From positions 496,001-560,000 of the forward strand of contig JAJIRX010000570.1 in assembly GCA_023853785.1 (NCBI GenBank): a stretch of 64,000 bases of DNA. The letters are read 5' to 3'. The notes under the pieces are model-generated. The model ran no database searches, had not been told where the DNA came from, and saw only the letters and a program-made list of their open reading frames with translations. Origin of the DNA: Psilocybe azurescens (lineage: Eukaryota; Basidiomycota; Agaricomycetes; Agaricales; Agrocybaceae). Positions 1 through 11,294 of this stretch are shown in pieces (position 1 is the stretch's first letter; every line of letters starts with the position of its first letter). A program made the translations under genes and the position numbers.

Positions 1-246
1 GCGCGCGAAGAGTTTCTGTTTGTTTTTAATTACGTAACATACATATGGCCCAGGAATGGAACCGCTCGCTGCAGGGATTTAAACTCAGATTTACGGGTCG
101 GTATAACGAGTTTCTTATACAGATCAGTCACGGGTCTAAGTTAAAATAAAAGATAAGATAAAAGGTGTGGTGGGTCACATGATGTCCACTTAGCAATATT
201 GGTGAGATGATGCTGGAATCAGAATCCACCGTTGGTCTCAACTATC

Positions 247-3231
247 ATGGCGTCTCAGAAAGAAATCTTAGGACATTATCTCTACAACTGGTTCCTTGGA
301 AACAATGTTGGTGACCCTCCCAAGGGTATTCGCAACGACTATAGCCCGAAAGGCTGTAGTCACACCTACTGGAGCGACATTGTCTCTGTACCGCAACATT
401 TACAGATCTACATTGCTCGCCCGAAGATTGACGCAGTCATAGGATGTTTAGAACCGCAGATCCCGCTTTCTGATTTCAAGAGTCGGATAGAAAATCTGGA
501 TAACATAGATTGGGTTGCTCTTGTCGCCGTCATTATTGAAACGACTGATCTATCGCCCCTACTGCAATCTCCTTGGTGAGTCCACTTTTGCTCTCCTAAA
601 AGTGGCCTCTGGCCTGATATGCAATCTCTGCACCATAGTAAAAGAGCACATCATCAAAGATCCCGATGAACTTGCCGCACATGCCAATGTGCTTGACAGT
701 GAGCAATACTAACTACTCGCTGTCCACGGTACATAATACAGCACATAGACGAGTGGATATCACAGGCTTGGGAAAGCACATACTACGGGGAACATCACAA
801 AAATCTCCTCGAAAACATTACTCAGTGCATGGGCAGAAGTCCCTACGAACATATGGCGGCGATTATCCAGTCCTCCGGCTTTGGCAAATCGCGCACGGTG
901 CATGAAATGGCAACTCTCGTGGCGACAATCCCTATGAATATACGAGATGCTCAAGAAAGCAATGAAGGTCTGTGTATACGGCCTCTCTCTGTCTACCATA
1001 TCCTTAACCGATTGTATCCAGGTGCCTACCCGCCTCCCGATGAAAACCTTACAGAGCTTTTCAAGTTTATCAATTCAAAAGTTCAAAATATTGATGGGGC
1101 GGTACACGCTTTCCATCAGTTCTTTACAATCCTGTTCCGCAAGTTTGCTAAGAAGGTCGATACATTGCCTCATAGCAACGGCGGTTTGCCTGTCCTTTTG
1201 AGGAATGACCTGGCAAACCCCGAGTCTAGGGAGCTGTTCTACGAGACTGTGTGTGAGGAGTACCGTTCAAGAGCCTATGTTACAGAAAACTTCAAACATG
1301 CGATTAAGGAGCTTTGCGGTCTAATCGAAAAAATATCACCAGCTGAGGGTAATCTTATTTCGTTGGTCCTTTACGTCGACGAAGCTCATACGCTAACTGA
1401 GCTCAAGATCGGAACTACAGATTCAACACTTTATGATGCAATGGTTAAAGCAGCCTCTGAATATCACAACCACCCGTTCTTCATCCTCTTCTTGTCAACA
1501 TCCCTGAGCTCCGTCGCTTGGCCAGTCCGGCAAAGGCCTCCAGGTCCGCGCAACAAGTTACAAACAAAGTCGTAGCCCCGTTCACAGAAATGCCTTTCGA
1601 TTGTCACCCCGAGCTACAAGATCACAATATCAAACCAAACCTACTACTCAAAGATATTCAGGAGCACCGTTTTATAACCCATTTCGGCCGTCCATTGTAT
1701 GCATTTTACTTCACTATTTACACAGTATTGAGGCACTGACTCCTTTGGAGTATGTAGATGGGCATCGGCGTTTCTTGGGCATAATGGAGACAGGGAAACT
1801 CAAATCAGGAAGTTAGCTGTAACGAAGCTTACGGGCCTGCCACGGGCATCAGCTATTTTGGAGAATTCGAATCGCACGCCAACGCTTGCTGTCCTCGACA
1901 CCCTTCTCAATCTCGAGTATTCTCCAGAGAAAATTCAGACACGCAAGCTCATTGATGAAATGGTCGCGGATAATATGCGAACGGTGTTCTCTGTGCCTAC
2001 CGACCATACGTCCATGTATAGCGGTTATCCATCAGAACCCGTACTTGCGGAAGCGGCATTGGACACCATTCAGATGATTACAAGTCCTTCCTGTCAAGAG
2101 CCTATGGCGAGATTGTATAACGAACTTTCGGACGATGCCAAGCAGGCGCTCGACGTGGGACAGCGAGGAGAGAATGTGGCCAAAATCATTCTTCTGCGTG
2201 CGTACATGGCCGCAGTCAAGCAGGAATCGCCCAACTCAATTAAGAACGACTATTCATGGAGAAATGGTTGCAGTCTGATCACCTTCCTGAAGCAGTTGAC
2301 CGCCACGACATACCACCGCACAGTTATGAAATCAAGGCCAGACACCGAGGTTGAAGGAAAATGTTTAGACGAAGCGTTCGAGAACGCATGGGTGCGATTC
2401 ACGCATTTTGCGAGAGGCACAGATGATTCAGCCATGACAACTTCCATGGCTTGGGTCGCGTTCGTCAGAGGCATGGCAATGATCGGTTGGCCTGCTCAGG
2501 ACTCGGTCGATTTGCACATCCCGGTACTCTTGCACAAGGATGAACCGATTACGGAGGTCAACATGTCGGGTATCCTCGTGCAAGTCAAGTTGCGCAGAGA
2601 GTGGTCCAAACGCTCGGCTGTGGCCGTCGATGCAGACAAACTTGGCTACTTTCCTGGTCCTAGCAATCTTCGTGGATCATCACCTGATGAGATGTACAAG
2701 AGTCGGCCTTATATTTCCCTTGTCATGGAACTCAGCAAGCCTGTCACAGAGAAATTCCTACCATCTCTCGTGATTAATGTCACTGATAATCGGAAGAAAG
2801 TCGAATCGGAAAAGCAAATGCAAAAGACACATGGACCGTTAAAGATGCACTATTCCCGAACATCCCATCCACGATATAGCCTATTCTTCTATGGCCGATC
2901 GCACAGAGTGTATGGCTGCATCCCAGACGACCAATCCACTCAAGACGCATACAATGCACTGCTCAACATTGGTGCCGTAGCCAGCTCCATGATCAATGCT
3001 CTTCCTGAAGGCCGGGATCGAAAATACATCTATCAGATGAAGCCATTTTGGACTATTGGAAAGGACTGCTTCCATTGGGTGGAAGATAAGTTCTTGAATG
3101 ATCCAGCGTCAACCGGAGTAGAGGAGGAGAGCGAAGAGGTGTTGATCGGGGACAATACTTCAATGGACGTTGACGTTGACCAACCTGAAGGCCCCTTCAG
3201 TACTGACTTGATGGATGTCAGTAACAACTAG
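247..3231 (+). pseudogene. P-loop NTPase / putative nuclease, Crinkler-like (left copy, frame-broken)
   Basis: One gene in several exons. The ATG is at 247 in a stretch conserved with the right copy. Exon 1 runs to 698, then intron 699-748. The next exon carries an NTPase with a Walker-A-like SSGFGKSR (near 868-891) and Walker B LVLYVDEAH (near 1363-1390). An intron of about 61 nt (1697-1757) has a CTGAC branch site, and the last exon runs to TAG at 3229-3231. That last exon has an Asp followed about 30 residues later by QVK, compatible with a PD-(D/E)xK nuclease fold. An NTPase joined to a nuclease-like domain is the layout described for Crinkler-type effectors; this assignment is inference. 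Compared with the right copy, this copy has an extra base near 567-571 and one base missing near 1504, so it is probably inactive as sequenced. Confidence 0.7.
699..748 (+). other. intron of the Crinkler-like gene
   Basis: Donor GTGAGC, internal ACTAAC branch-like site and acceptor CATAG give 50 nt. Splicing here joins the upstream frame to the NTPase exon. The right copy splices at the same place (donor GTGAGT, acceptor CATAG), which fixes the acceptor at 748 rather than the earlier CAG that the right copy lacks. Confidence 0.7.
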
Positions 3232-3320
3232 TTTCGAACGCTTGACAGACTGTGGCAATGTTTATGTGTTTCCTTCTGTAATAGTCAAGTAATGTTGTAT
3301 GTCAGGTTCCCAGCAGTTGT

Positions 3321-4679
3321 GAGCATGAATTCAATGATTGTGTATTGAATTGGACGGCTCAGCACTCTGACTATTATGACAGCGCATTGCATAAGTTCTG
3401 AACTTTGACACAGTGGTTTTCTTCAATTTCCAATGCTAGGTGTCTTGAGCATATCCTGGTTCGCGATCAGTGGCAGCAAGCAGTCACTAGTTGGTGTCGT
3501 CGCTGGATCGATCACACGAATGGTTTTTTGTTTTCGCCTCTGGGTCGTTGCAGAAGAATCAGAACCCCTGGAACATTCTTCTATTTAGATTATAATATGC
3601 TTCTCACATATGCGACTCGGGTTTCTTTTATTCATGTATATCTCGTTCGCTGCATCAGCTGTGTTGTTTTCTGCTTGCCTCTTCGCTTCCAGAGATTAAT
3701 AGTTTTTTATTCAGTAATAATATTAGTTAGTTTTGCACTGACAGAACACATCTTTAGGCACCTTTTATTTAGAGTTATTTATTGTACCAAAATTTTTGGA
3801 ATGAGATATAAGATGAACCGAGATCGAACATCAGGCTATGGACCAGTAAGGTACACAAAAGGAAGAAAGACTGTAGAAAAGACCATAAACAGAGCCCGCT
3901 GGTCTGGAACATCAGTCCTCTAGAGACAAGAAAAAGAAATTTTGGAGATTTCAAGCCTTCGCTCGTGCTTTTCCAATGACGCCAGCGGCGTAATGAGGAC
4001 AGGCTTCTGCAGACTTTCCCGTTTTATCATCCATAATCAAACGCCATTAGTGTCACAGCGATGATTTGATTGGATGCAATGACGATCACAATCAATGACA
4101 AGAGGGTGAGATGAGGCGCTGACGATGAAAGTCAAGCGGGGTGAGTCGAACTTGAGTCGTAATGGTGTAACGGGCGCCTTCTCGATGACAGCAGGAGGGG
4201 TAGCCAGCGAGCGTGAGGGGGATGATGGAGTGGGGATGCCTATGGGCCACACAACGGGTCGGCCAGCAGAAGCAGCATGGAGAGCAGAGGCATCTGACGT
4301 CTGCTTCTGGTCTTGGTCGACTGTGAAATGGAGAGTTTGAGCTGCAGACCTGTTGTCAGGGGAGGTAGTGGAGGAGTTCTGCATGAATCCACTGTGAGCG
4401 ATGGTTGGCTCTTCATGCGGTTGTTGCAGAGACCTGCAGAGACAATCCCACAATGGACATAAAAGTATTTGACATTTGCGCCTAAAAACACGACAAGGGT
4501 AGACATATTGCTAGAAGAACAGAAGAGTGGCTTTGATACAAAAACATAAATTCGCGAGACGCACCTGGTTGTACTTACATGAAGCCCAATCCAAAAAAAT
4601 CAGTAGGCGCAATGGCAACAACCTTGCTGACCCCATGCAGCTCCCCAAGGTTGTATATACCATCAATAACGAAGGTCCA
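3321..4679. other. spacer of the inverted duplication, no supported gene
   Basis: Unique sequence between the two arms. Open frames exist at 3405-3923 (+) and 4037-4453 (-), but neither has a recognisable domain, an intron pattern or a homologue in the window. I see no tRNA or transposase remnant. Confidence 0.6.
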
Positions 4680-4762
4680 ACCGCTGGGAAGGAGACATAC
4701 AGCATTACTTGGATACAGAAGGAAACACGTAAACATTGCCATAGTCCACCAAGCACTCAAAA

Positions 4763-7700
4763 CTAGTCGTTACTGACATCCATCAAGTCAATATCGAGGG
4801 GGCCCTCAGACTGGTCAACGTCCATCGAAGTATTGTCTCCAATCAACACCTCTTCGCTCTTCTCCTCTACTCCGGTTGACGCTGGATCATTCAAGAACTC
4901 ATCTTCCACCCAATGGAAGCAGTCCTTTCCAATAGTCCAAAATGGCTTCATCTGATAGACGTATTTTCGATCCCGACCTTTAGGATGGGCATTGATCATG
5001 GAGCTGGCCACGGCACCAATGTCGAGCAGTGCATTGTATGCATCTTGAGTGGATTGGTCGTCTGGGATGCAGCCATATACTCTGTGCGATCGGCCATAGA
5101 AGAATAGGCTATATCGTGGATGGGACGTTCGGGAATAGTGCATCTTTAACGGTCCATGTGTCTTTTGTATTTGCTTTTCCGATTCAACTTTCTTCCGATT
5201 ATCAGTGACATTAACCACGAGGGATGGTGGGAGTTTCTCTGTGATAGGCTTGCTGAGTTCCATAACAAGGGAAATATAAGGCCGACTCTTGTACGTCTCA
5301 TCAGGTGATGATCCACGAAGATTACTAGGACCAGGAAAGTAGCCAAGTTTGTCTGCATCGACGGCCACAGCCGAGCGTTTGGACCACTCTCTGCGTAACT
5401 TGACTTGCACGAGAATACCCGACATGTTGGCCTCCGTAATCGGTTCATCCTTGTGCAAGAGTACCGGGATGTGCAAGTCGACCGAGTCCTGAGCAGGCCA
5501 ACCAATCACTGCCATGCCTCTGACGAACGCGACCCAAGCCATGGAAGTTGTCATGGCCGAATCATCTGCGCCTCTCGCAAAATGCGTGAATCGCACCCAT
5601 GCGTTCTCGAACGCTTTGTCTAAACATTTTCCTTCAACCTCGGTGTCCGGCCTTGATTCCAGCACTTCGGAGTGATATGTCGTGGCGGTCAATTGCTTCA
5701 GGAAGGTGATCAGACTGCAACCATTTCTCCATGGATAGTCATTTTGAATGGCGTCGGGCGATTCCTGCTTGACTGCGGCCATGTACGCACGCAGAAGAAT
5801 GATTTTGGCCACATTCTCTCCTCGCTGTCCCACGTCGAGCGCCTCCTTGGCATCGTCCGAAAGTTCGTTATACATTTTCGCCATAGGCTCTTGACAGGAA
5901 GGGCTCGTAATCATCTGAATGGTGTCCAATGCCACTTCCGCAAGTACGGGTTCTGATGGATACCCGCTGTACATGGACGTATGGTCGGTGGGCACAGAGA
6001 ATGCCGTTCGCATATGATTCGCGACCATATCATCGACGAGCTTGCGCGTCTGAAATTTGGCTGGAGAATACTCGAGATTGAGAAGGGTGTCGAGGACGGC
6101 AAGCCTTGGCGTGTATTCCAAATTGGCCAAAATCGTTGGTTCCCGGGACTGGCCTGTAAGCCTTGCTACAGCTAACTTCCTGATTTGAGTTTCGCTGTCT
6201 CGATTATGGCTAAGAAACGCCGACGCCCATCTACATACTTAGAGGAGTCAGTGCATCAATACTATATAAATAGTGAAGCAAAATGCATACAATGGACGGC
6301 CGAAATGGGTTATAAATTTGTACTCCTGAATTTCCTGGAGTATCAAGCCCGATTTGATACCGTGATCTTCGAGGTGACAATCGAAAGGCATTTCTGTGAA
6401 CGGGGCTATGACGCTGGCTCTAGCTTGTCGCGCGGACCTGGAGGCCTTCGGAGGACCGGCCAAGCGACGGAGCTGGGAGGATGTTGACAAGAAGAGGATG
6501 AAGAATCGGTAATCGCAATATGCAGCAGCAGCTTTAACCATTGCTTCATAAAGCGTTGGCTCTAGCTCTGTATTCGTACTCCTAGGTCCGATTGGACCGA
6601 TCCGAAGCTCGGTTAGCGTATGGGCTTCGTCGACATAAAGGATCAACGAAACAGGGTTATCCTTCGTTGGCGACAATTTTGCGATCAGACCGCCAAGTTC
6701 CTTAATCGCATTGTCCGATTTTTCGGCAACAAAGGCTCCTGAACGGTACTCCTCACACACAGTCTTGTAGAGGAGCGACCTGGAATCGAATTTTGCCAAG
6801 TCATTCCTCAACAGGACAGGCAAAGGCAAATCGCCGTCGCTTTGAAGCAATGCATCGACCTTGTTGGAAAACTGGCGGAATAGAATTGTAAAGAACTGAC
6901 GGAAGGCCTGTACCGCCCCATCCATATTTTGAACATTTGAATTGATAAACTTGAAAAGTTCTGTAAGGTTTTCATCGGGAAGCGGATAGGCATCTGAATA
7001 CAATCGGTTAAGGATATGGTACACAGAGAGAGGCCGTACGGACTGACCTTCATCGTTTCCTTTGGTATCTCGTATATTCATAGGGATTGTCGCCACGAGA
7101 GTTGCCATTTCATCCACCGTGCGTGATTTGCCAAAGCCGGAAGACTGGATGATCGCCGCCGTATTTTCATATGGACTGGTGCCAATGGATTTACGTATGT
7201 TTGTGAGGAGATTTATGTGATGTTCCCCGTTGTATGTGGTTTCCCAAGCCTTTGACATCCACTCGACTATGTGCAATATTATGAACCGTGGACAGCGAGC
7301 GTTTGGTATTACTCACTGTTATGCACGACTGCGTCCTCAGATTCATCGGGGTCTTTGATCATGCCTTTGTTCACTACAGTGCAGATATCAGATATCAGAA
7401 TAGAGGCCAGTTTTAGGAGAGCAAAGAGTGGACCCACCAAGGAGTTGCAGTAAGGGCGATAGATTCTTTTGATTGTCGCCCTCGACAAGAGCCTCCCAAG
7501 CTATTTCATAAAAAATTTCCGTCAGACTCCCGGTATCCGGTGGATGGATCTGTTTTTCTAAGCATCCTATGGCCGCGATAATCGTCAAATTGACCACCAT
7601 CTGTCTATGTGGCGAGATTTGGCGAATGTCGCTCCAGTAGGTGGGTATACGCATGAGAAAACCCGGGTTATAGTCCTTGCGAATGCCCTTAGGAATGTCA

Positions 7701-7766
7701 CCAACATTGTTTCCGAGGAACCAGTTGTAGAGATAATGTCCTAAGATTTTTTCTGAGACGCCATGA
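4763..7766 (-). pseudogene. P-loop NTPase / putative nuclease, Crinkler-like (right copy, frame-broken)
   Basis: Inverted copy of the left gene. The C-terminal exon (about 6175-4763) is fully open and ends as the left copy does. The NTPase exon (about 7263-6304) is also fully open, with SSGFGKSR and LILYVDEAH, and has no break where the left copy has one. The N-terminal exon is damaged instead: the run of six A (plus-strand T) at 7747-7752 is one base shorter than the left copy's equivalent, giving a stop eight codons after the ATG. A further one-base insertion lies near 7422-7427. The conserved exon phase shows the ancestor was one protein of roughly 850-900 residues. I judge it a pseudogene, or a gene starting from a later exon. 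Confidence 0.68.
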
Positions 7767-7843
7767 TAGTTGAGACCAACCGTGGTTCTGAATCCAGCAT
7801 CATCTCACCAATATTGCTAAGTGGACATCATGTGACCCACCTC

Positions 7844-8036
7844 ACAGTCGACTTCTCCATAACTCATACCCCTTTTGGGTATTTTTGCCAGTTTTTGAGC
7901 ACGGTTATTCCTCATTTGGAAATGAAGCATTCTGAATCCGAAAAGCTACCTACACTGTGCCTTTTGGGAGAGTCAAACTGCAGGGCAGCTGGCGATCTCC
8001 GTGTGAAAAGGTATGGGTTATGAGGGAGTCGACTGT
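7844..8036. mobile_element. MITE-like element with about 27-bp inverted ends
   Basis: The ends 7844-7870 and 8010-8036 are inverted repeats matching at 23 of 27 positions by eye, both carrying a CATAAC(C/T)CATACC core. The 193-bp interior encodes nothing. The element lies one or two bases outside the right boundary of the inverted duplication. I see no clear target-site duplication. The same terminal core bounds the element at 17024-17182. Confidence 0.6.
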
Positions 8037-8866
8037 ATTTCATTCCGTCGGTTGATACACGAGTTATTCACCTTCATTCTATGTTCCTATTCACATTTTT
8101 CCTTCTACCTGAAACTTGGGAGTGTCGACGAGATGAACTGAAGTCGACACGATAAGATAAGATAGTAAAGGAACAACATGATGCGTTACCACTGAGAGTG
8201 ATACCGATCTGTCACACCTATTCAATTTCTCAGCTACGCTATTCCAATTTGCCTACAGCAACCGAGAGCAGCGAGCTCGGAGAATGTTAAAGTAAGAACG
8301 TAGAACGCACAGGCATAGACAGACATACGGCTAAAGTTGAATGCTTGATATATCTCAGTGGGGTGCTCCACATATTACATAAGGCTTGTAGCAGATTGAA
8401 GCTTGAAGGTTGAACTCGTGGTTGATCGGGATACCGCTTAACATGAGATCAGAAGGATCAGAGAGGCGCGCTTTACAGTGATCTGTGTAGAGTTCCTTCC
8501 TTCTCTCCAGTGATCTGTGCAGAGTTCCTTCCTTTCCCTTTCTTCTCTCCGCCCCAGTGATCTGTGCAGAGTTCCTTTCTTCACTCTTTGACAAGAGTTC
8601 CCTGCTAGCCCCTGTCGTCGTCGGTCACCATCAGTGCTAGCACTACACCACAAGTCTAGAACTCGACCCCAACCTTGACAAAACTTCCATTCCTTTTCAA
8701 ATCCACATTCTTTTTCTCCCTCCCCTCTCTTCCTTTCCTGCCGAATTCTTCAACCTACCTTCATTTCCGTTCATTCGTTGCCTGGCCAGCGTCCTTTAGC
8801 AGCAGATCACTCCCCCAAGTCGCGTTACTCCTATCTACGGATATCCCTGAAATTCACGCCTTCACA
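8037..8866. other. intergenic region and probable promoter/5' leader of the next gene
   Basis: No supported gene. The segment 8600-8866 becomes pyrimidine-rich (long CT tracts such as ttctccctcccctctcttcc) just before the ATG at 8867, which is typical of fungal core promoters. A short tandem repeat lies inside and is listed separately. Confidence 0.5.
8476..8585. repeat. three imperfect tandem copies of an AGTGATCTGTGCAGAGTTCC unit
   Basis: The unit agtgatctgtg(c/t)agagttcc occurs three times (near 8477, 8509 and 8555), separated by CT-rich linkers of unequal length. It lies about 300-400 bases upstream of the next start codon. Confidence 0.85.
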
Positions 8867-10468
8867 ATGTCGTCCACGATACCGAAACCGAAATCCACTG
8901 CCCCGCTCTCGCTGGCAGGAAAACCCCCGTACGCGACAGACGAACCAGACTCGTTCTACGAGACGCCGCACATATCCCCCTCGCAGCGCATCCGCGCACA
9001 GCTCGTCCTGCCAGCCGCCACCGCAAACAGCGAGCTGCAGAACAAGCGCACGTCCGCTTATGATGTGTACGTTTGTCGTGTTTTCGATTTCGATTTATCT
9101 AACTAACGCATCTCACAGATACGATGACTATATCCCCGCCTCCTCCGCCTCCTCTGCTTCGGCCAGCCCTAATCCCAATCTCAATCCCTTCGCCGCCCCA
9201 CAAGACGCGATCGTGAACCGCAATTCCGGTCTCGGCGCGTTATTACTCAACATGGACGACATGGACGATGATTCGGACGACGACGACGACGATGCCAGGA
9301 GGAAGCCCGCACCGTCGACACCGTCCGGTGCCGGTGCCACTGGTCACAGCGGGAATGCCAACGGGAGCAAGCACGCGGCGTTGGCCGCTGCTGTCAGCAC
9401 GAGTGCAAGTGAGCGAGCGGGGCAGATTCTGCCTCCTCCGCCTGCAGCCGTCGTCCAGCAACAGCAGCATAACCGTCCTCCGCCTTCTCCTCAGCAGCAG
9501 CAGCAGCAGCAGCAGAGAGCACCACAGCCCATCGCCGCTCCTCAACCCGGCTATCCCGCCCCCATCGCCGCCCTCAACCTCGCCAACTCATTCCCCCAAC
9601 CCCAACCTCCTCCTCCTCCTCAACACGGCCCGCCCGCGCCGCAGATGCGCCAGATCCCCGTGCCGCCGCCGCTGCGCATCAACCCGCACCTCCAAAACCC
9701 ATTCGAGCCCCCACAGCTCCCGTTCGGCGGCGGGATGCCCTCGCCGTTCCCGCGCCCGGACTCGACGTCCCCGCACCCGCTCCTCCCGCCCGTGACGCCC
9801 ATCACGCCCGCCTTCATCCGCCCCGCGAAGCTGCCGCCGCCCGCCTCGGTCACGTTCGACGAGGCGTCGCTGCTGCACGACCCGGCGGGCGTGCGCGGCG
9901 TGCCGCGCAGGCCGGGCACGGGCGCGGGCGCGAGGGAGATCATCCGCGGCGAGAACGAGGAGACGCTGCTCCCCTCGCGCGGCGAGAAGGGGGACGACTT
10001 CTGGCGGCGCTTCTCGATGGTCGCCAAGCTCGACGCGCCCGCGTCCAAAGGGAAGAAATACCCGGGGGCGGCCCGGCGTCGGGCAGCTCGTGGCTCGCGC
10101 GCACGCAGAGCGGGACGGACCGCTACGCGCGCTGGGTGTGGGTCGTCGGGCTCACGCTCCTGATCGTCATCGTCGGGTCCATCGCGTGCGGCGTGTACTT
10201 CACGCGCGGGAGCCCGGACCACCAGCAGCCGAAGGTGTTTGGCGGGTCGGCGGACCAGGCGGCGACGTACACGAGCAGTGCGACGGCGGCTGGGAAGGTG
10301 GTGGTTGGCGCGGGCGGGACCAGCACGGTTTTGCACGTGAGTCCTACGAATACGGTGGCGCGGAGGGCGGCGGAGGTCGAGCCGACGGGGCGGCCGGTGG
10401 TGCGGAAGAGGATGCATGTAGGCATCAGCGCGAATGCGAAGCGGAGGTTGGAGAATGGCGTCTGGTGA
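8867..10468 (+). CDS. conserved basidiomycete single-pass membrane protein, unknown function
   Basis: Exon 1 is 8867-9066, intron 9067-9118, exon 2 from 9119. The N-terminal two thirds is low complexity: an acidic run (MDDMDDDSDDDDDD), a poly-Gln tract coded by CAG repeats near 9494-9517, and long Pro-rich stretches. A conserved patch with FWRRFSMVAKL follows. Next come a Trp-rich pre-membrane segment and one hydrophobic helix (VVGLTLLIVIVGSIACGVYF, near 10142-10201). The C-terminus is short and polar. I recall this FWRRFSMVA plus single-helix layout as a common uncharacterised Agaricomycete family. The frame breaks at the G5 run 10064-10068; one more G restores it exactly up to the stop at 10466-10468. 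No enzymatic motif is seen. Confidence 0.8.
9067..9118 (+). other. intron in the membrane-protein gene
   Basis: Donor GTACGT, CTAAC branch site shortly before the end, and acceptor TCACAG; 52 nt. It joins a split GT|A valine codon so that the acidic second exon stays in frame with the ATG at 8867. Confidence 0.85.
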
Positions 10469-11294
10469 TCTGGGAGGTTTACTTCGGTCGTCCCGTCTGT
10501 TCTTCGATTCCGTCTCCTTCTCCTTCTCGCGATTTCTTTCTTTCTTTCATCTTTCCGTCATTCTGATTTATAACCCTTAATTATGCCAATGGATACCCAC
10601 CTCCACATACCCTTCTCTTTCTCTTCAACTCGTTCTCGATCTTGTCCTTGGACTCTTCCTCTTCTTCTCCCAAATTCTTAACACCTGTATCACTGCTCAA
10701 GAACTCACCACCACCCTCGTCCTCTTCATCCTCCTCCTTCTCATCACCATATATCATACATATATCAGCGACCCCAATTTCATCTACGCTACATATTCAA
10801 CATTTCCGGATCCACTTCAGCAACCTTACCCCTCCATATATCCATATATCTATATCCAACAAGCGACTGCAGCACCCGCCCATCCATCCCATTCTATTAT
10901 TTATCCCTTTCAAGTCCTTTCACATACGTACTCATTCAAATCGGAACTCTGAACTCGTGGAACATTTTTTTTCTTTTCTTTTATCTTATTTGTCTCACTA
11001 GTTTTCACTTGTTTTTGACTTGCCCTTCTCTCGTTTTGCTTCTAGTAGTTAGGTAGGTAGTTAGGTAGTAGTTTTTGTGTTCAAAAATGCATTCGTTCGC
11101 GTTTCAATTCTGTCCGGTTGCTGATATGGATAGATTGTGCGCTGATTCTTCATGAGCCCACAGTGAAACTGCGAGGCAGACAGCTCGTACCGCTGGGATG
11201 GAGCATGATCATAGATTATAAACCTTGTAATTAGATTAAGGGAAAGAAAAAGTTACACAATATAATAAATATAGGAGCTAACTGAGAAGAAAAA
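10469..11294. other. intergenic region between convergent genes
   Basis: Strongly CT-rich, with simple-sequence tracts (cctcttcatcctcctcc near 10720; tagttaggtaggtagttaggtag near 11044). It presumably holds the 3' ends of the two flanking convergent genes. The 119-codon plus-strand frame at 10642-11001 is low-complexity Ser/Pro and is not supported. Confidence 0.5.

Larger units (their letters stand above)
169..7842. repeat. large inverted duplication (arms about 3.15 kb)
   Basis: The left arm (about 169-3320) recurs in reverse complement at about 4680-7842. Homology begins 5' of the start codon (the ggtgggtcacat stretch at 169-180 and its complement ending near 7842), runs through the whole gene with its introns, and ends about 90 bases past the stop codon. 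The arms differ by scattered substitutions and small indels, so the event is not brand new. The spacer is about 1.36 kb and unrelated to the arms. Confidence 0.93.

Noticed and set aside
3405..3923. 172-codon open frame in the palindrome spacer
   Set aside because: No domain, no homologous copy in the arms and no codon pattern like the real genes; random open frame is more likely.
4037..4453. 138-codon minus-strand frame in the spacer
   Set aside because: Overlapped by other equally long frames and without recognisable motifs.
9128..10425. Long minus-strand frames opposite the GC-rich membrane-protein gene
   Set aside because: Typical antisense open frames of GC-rich sequence; the plus strand has the conserved patch, intron and membrane helix.
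10642..11001. Ser/Pro-rich 119-codon frame
   Set aside because: Reflects the CT-rich composition of the intergenic region; starts from no conserved context.
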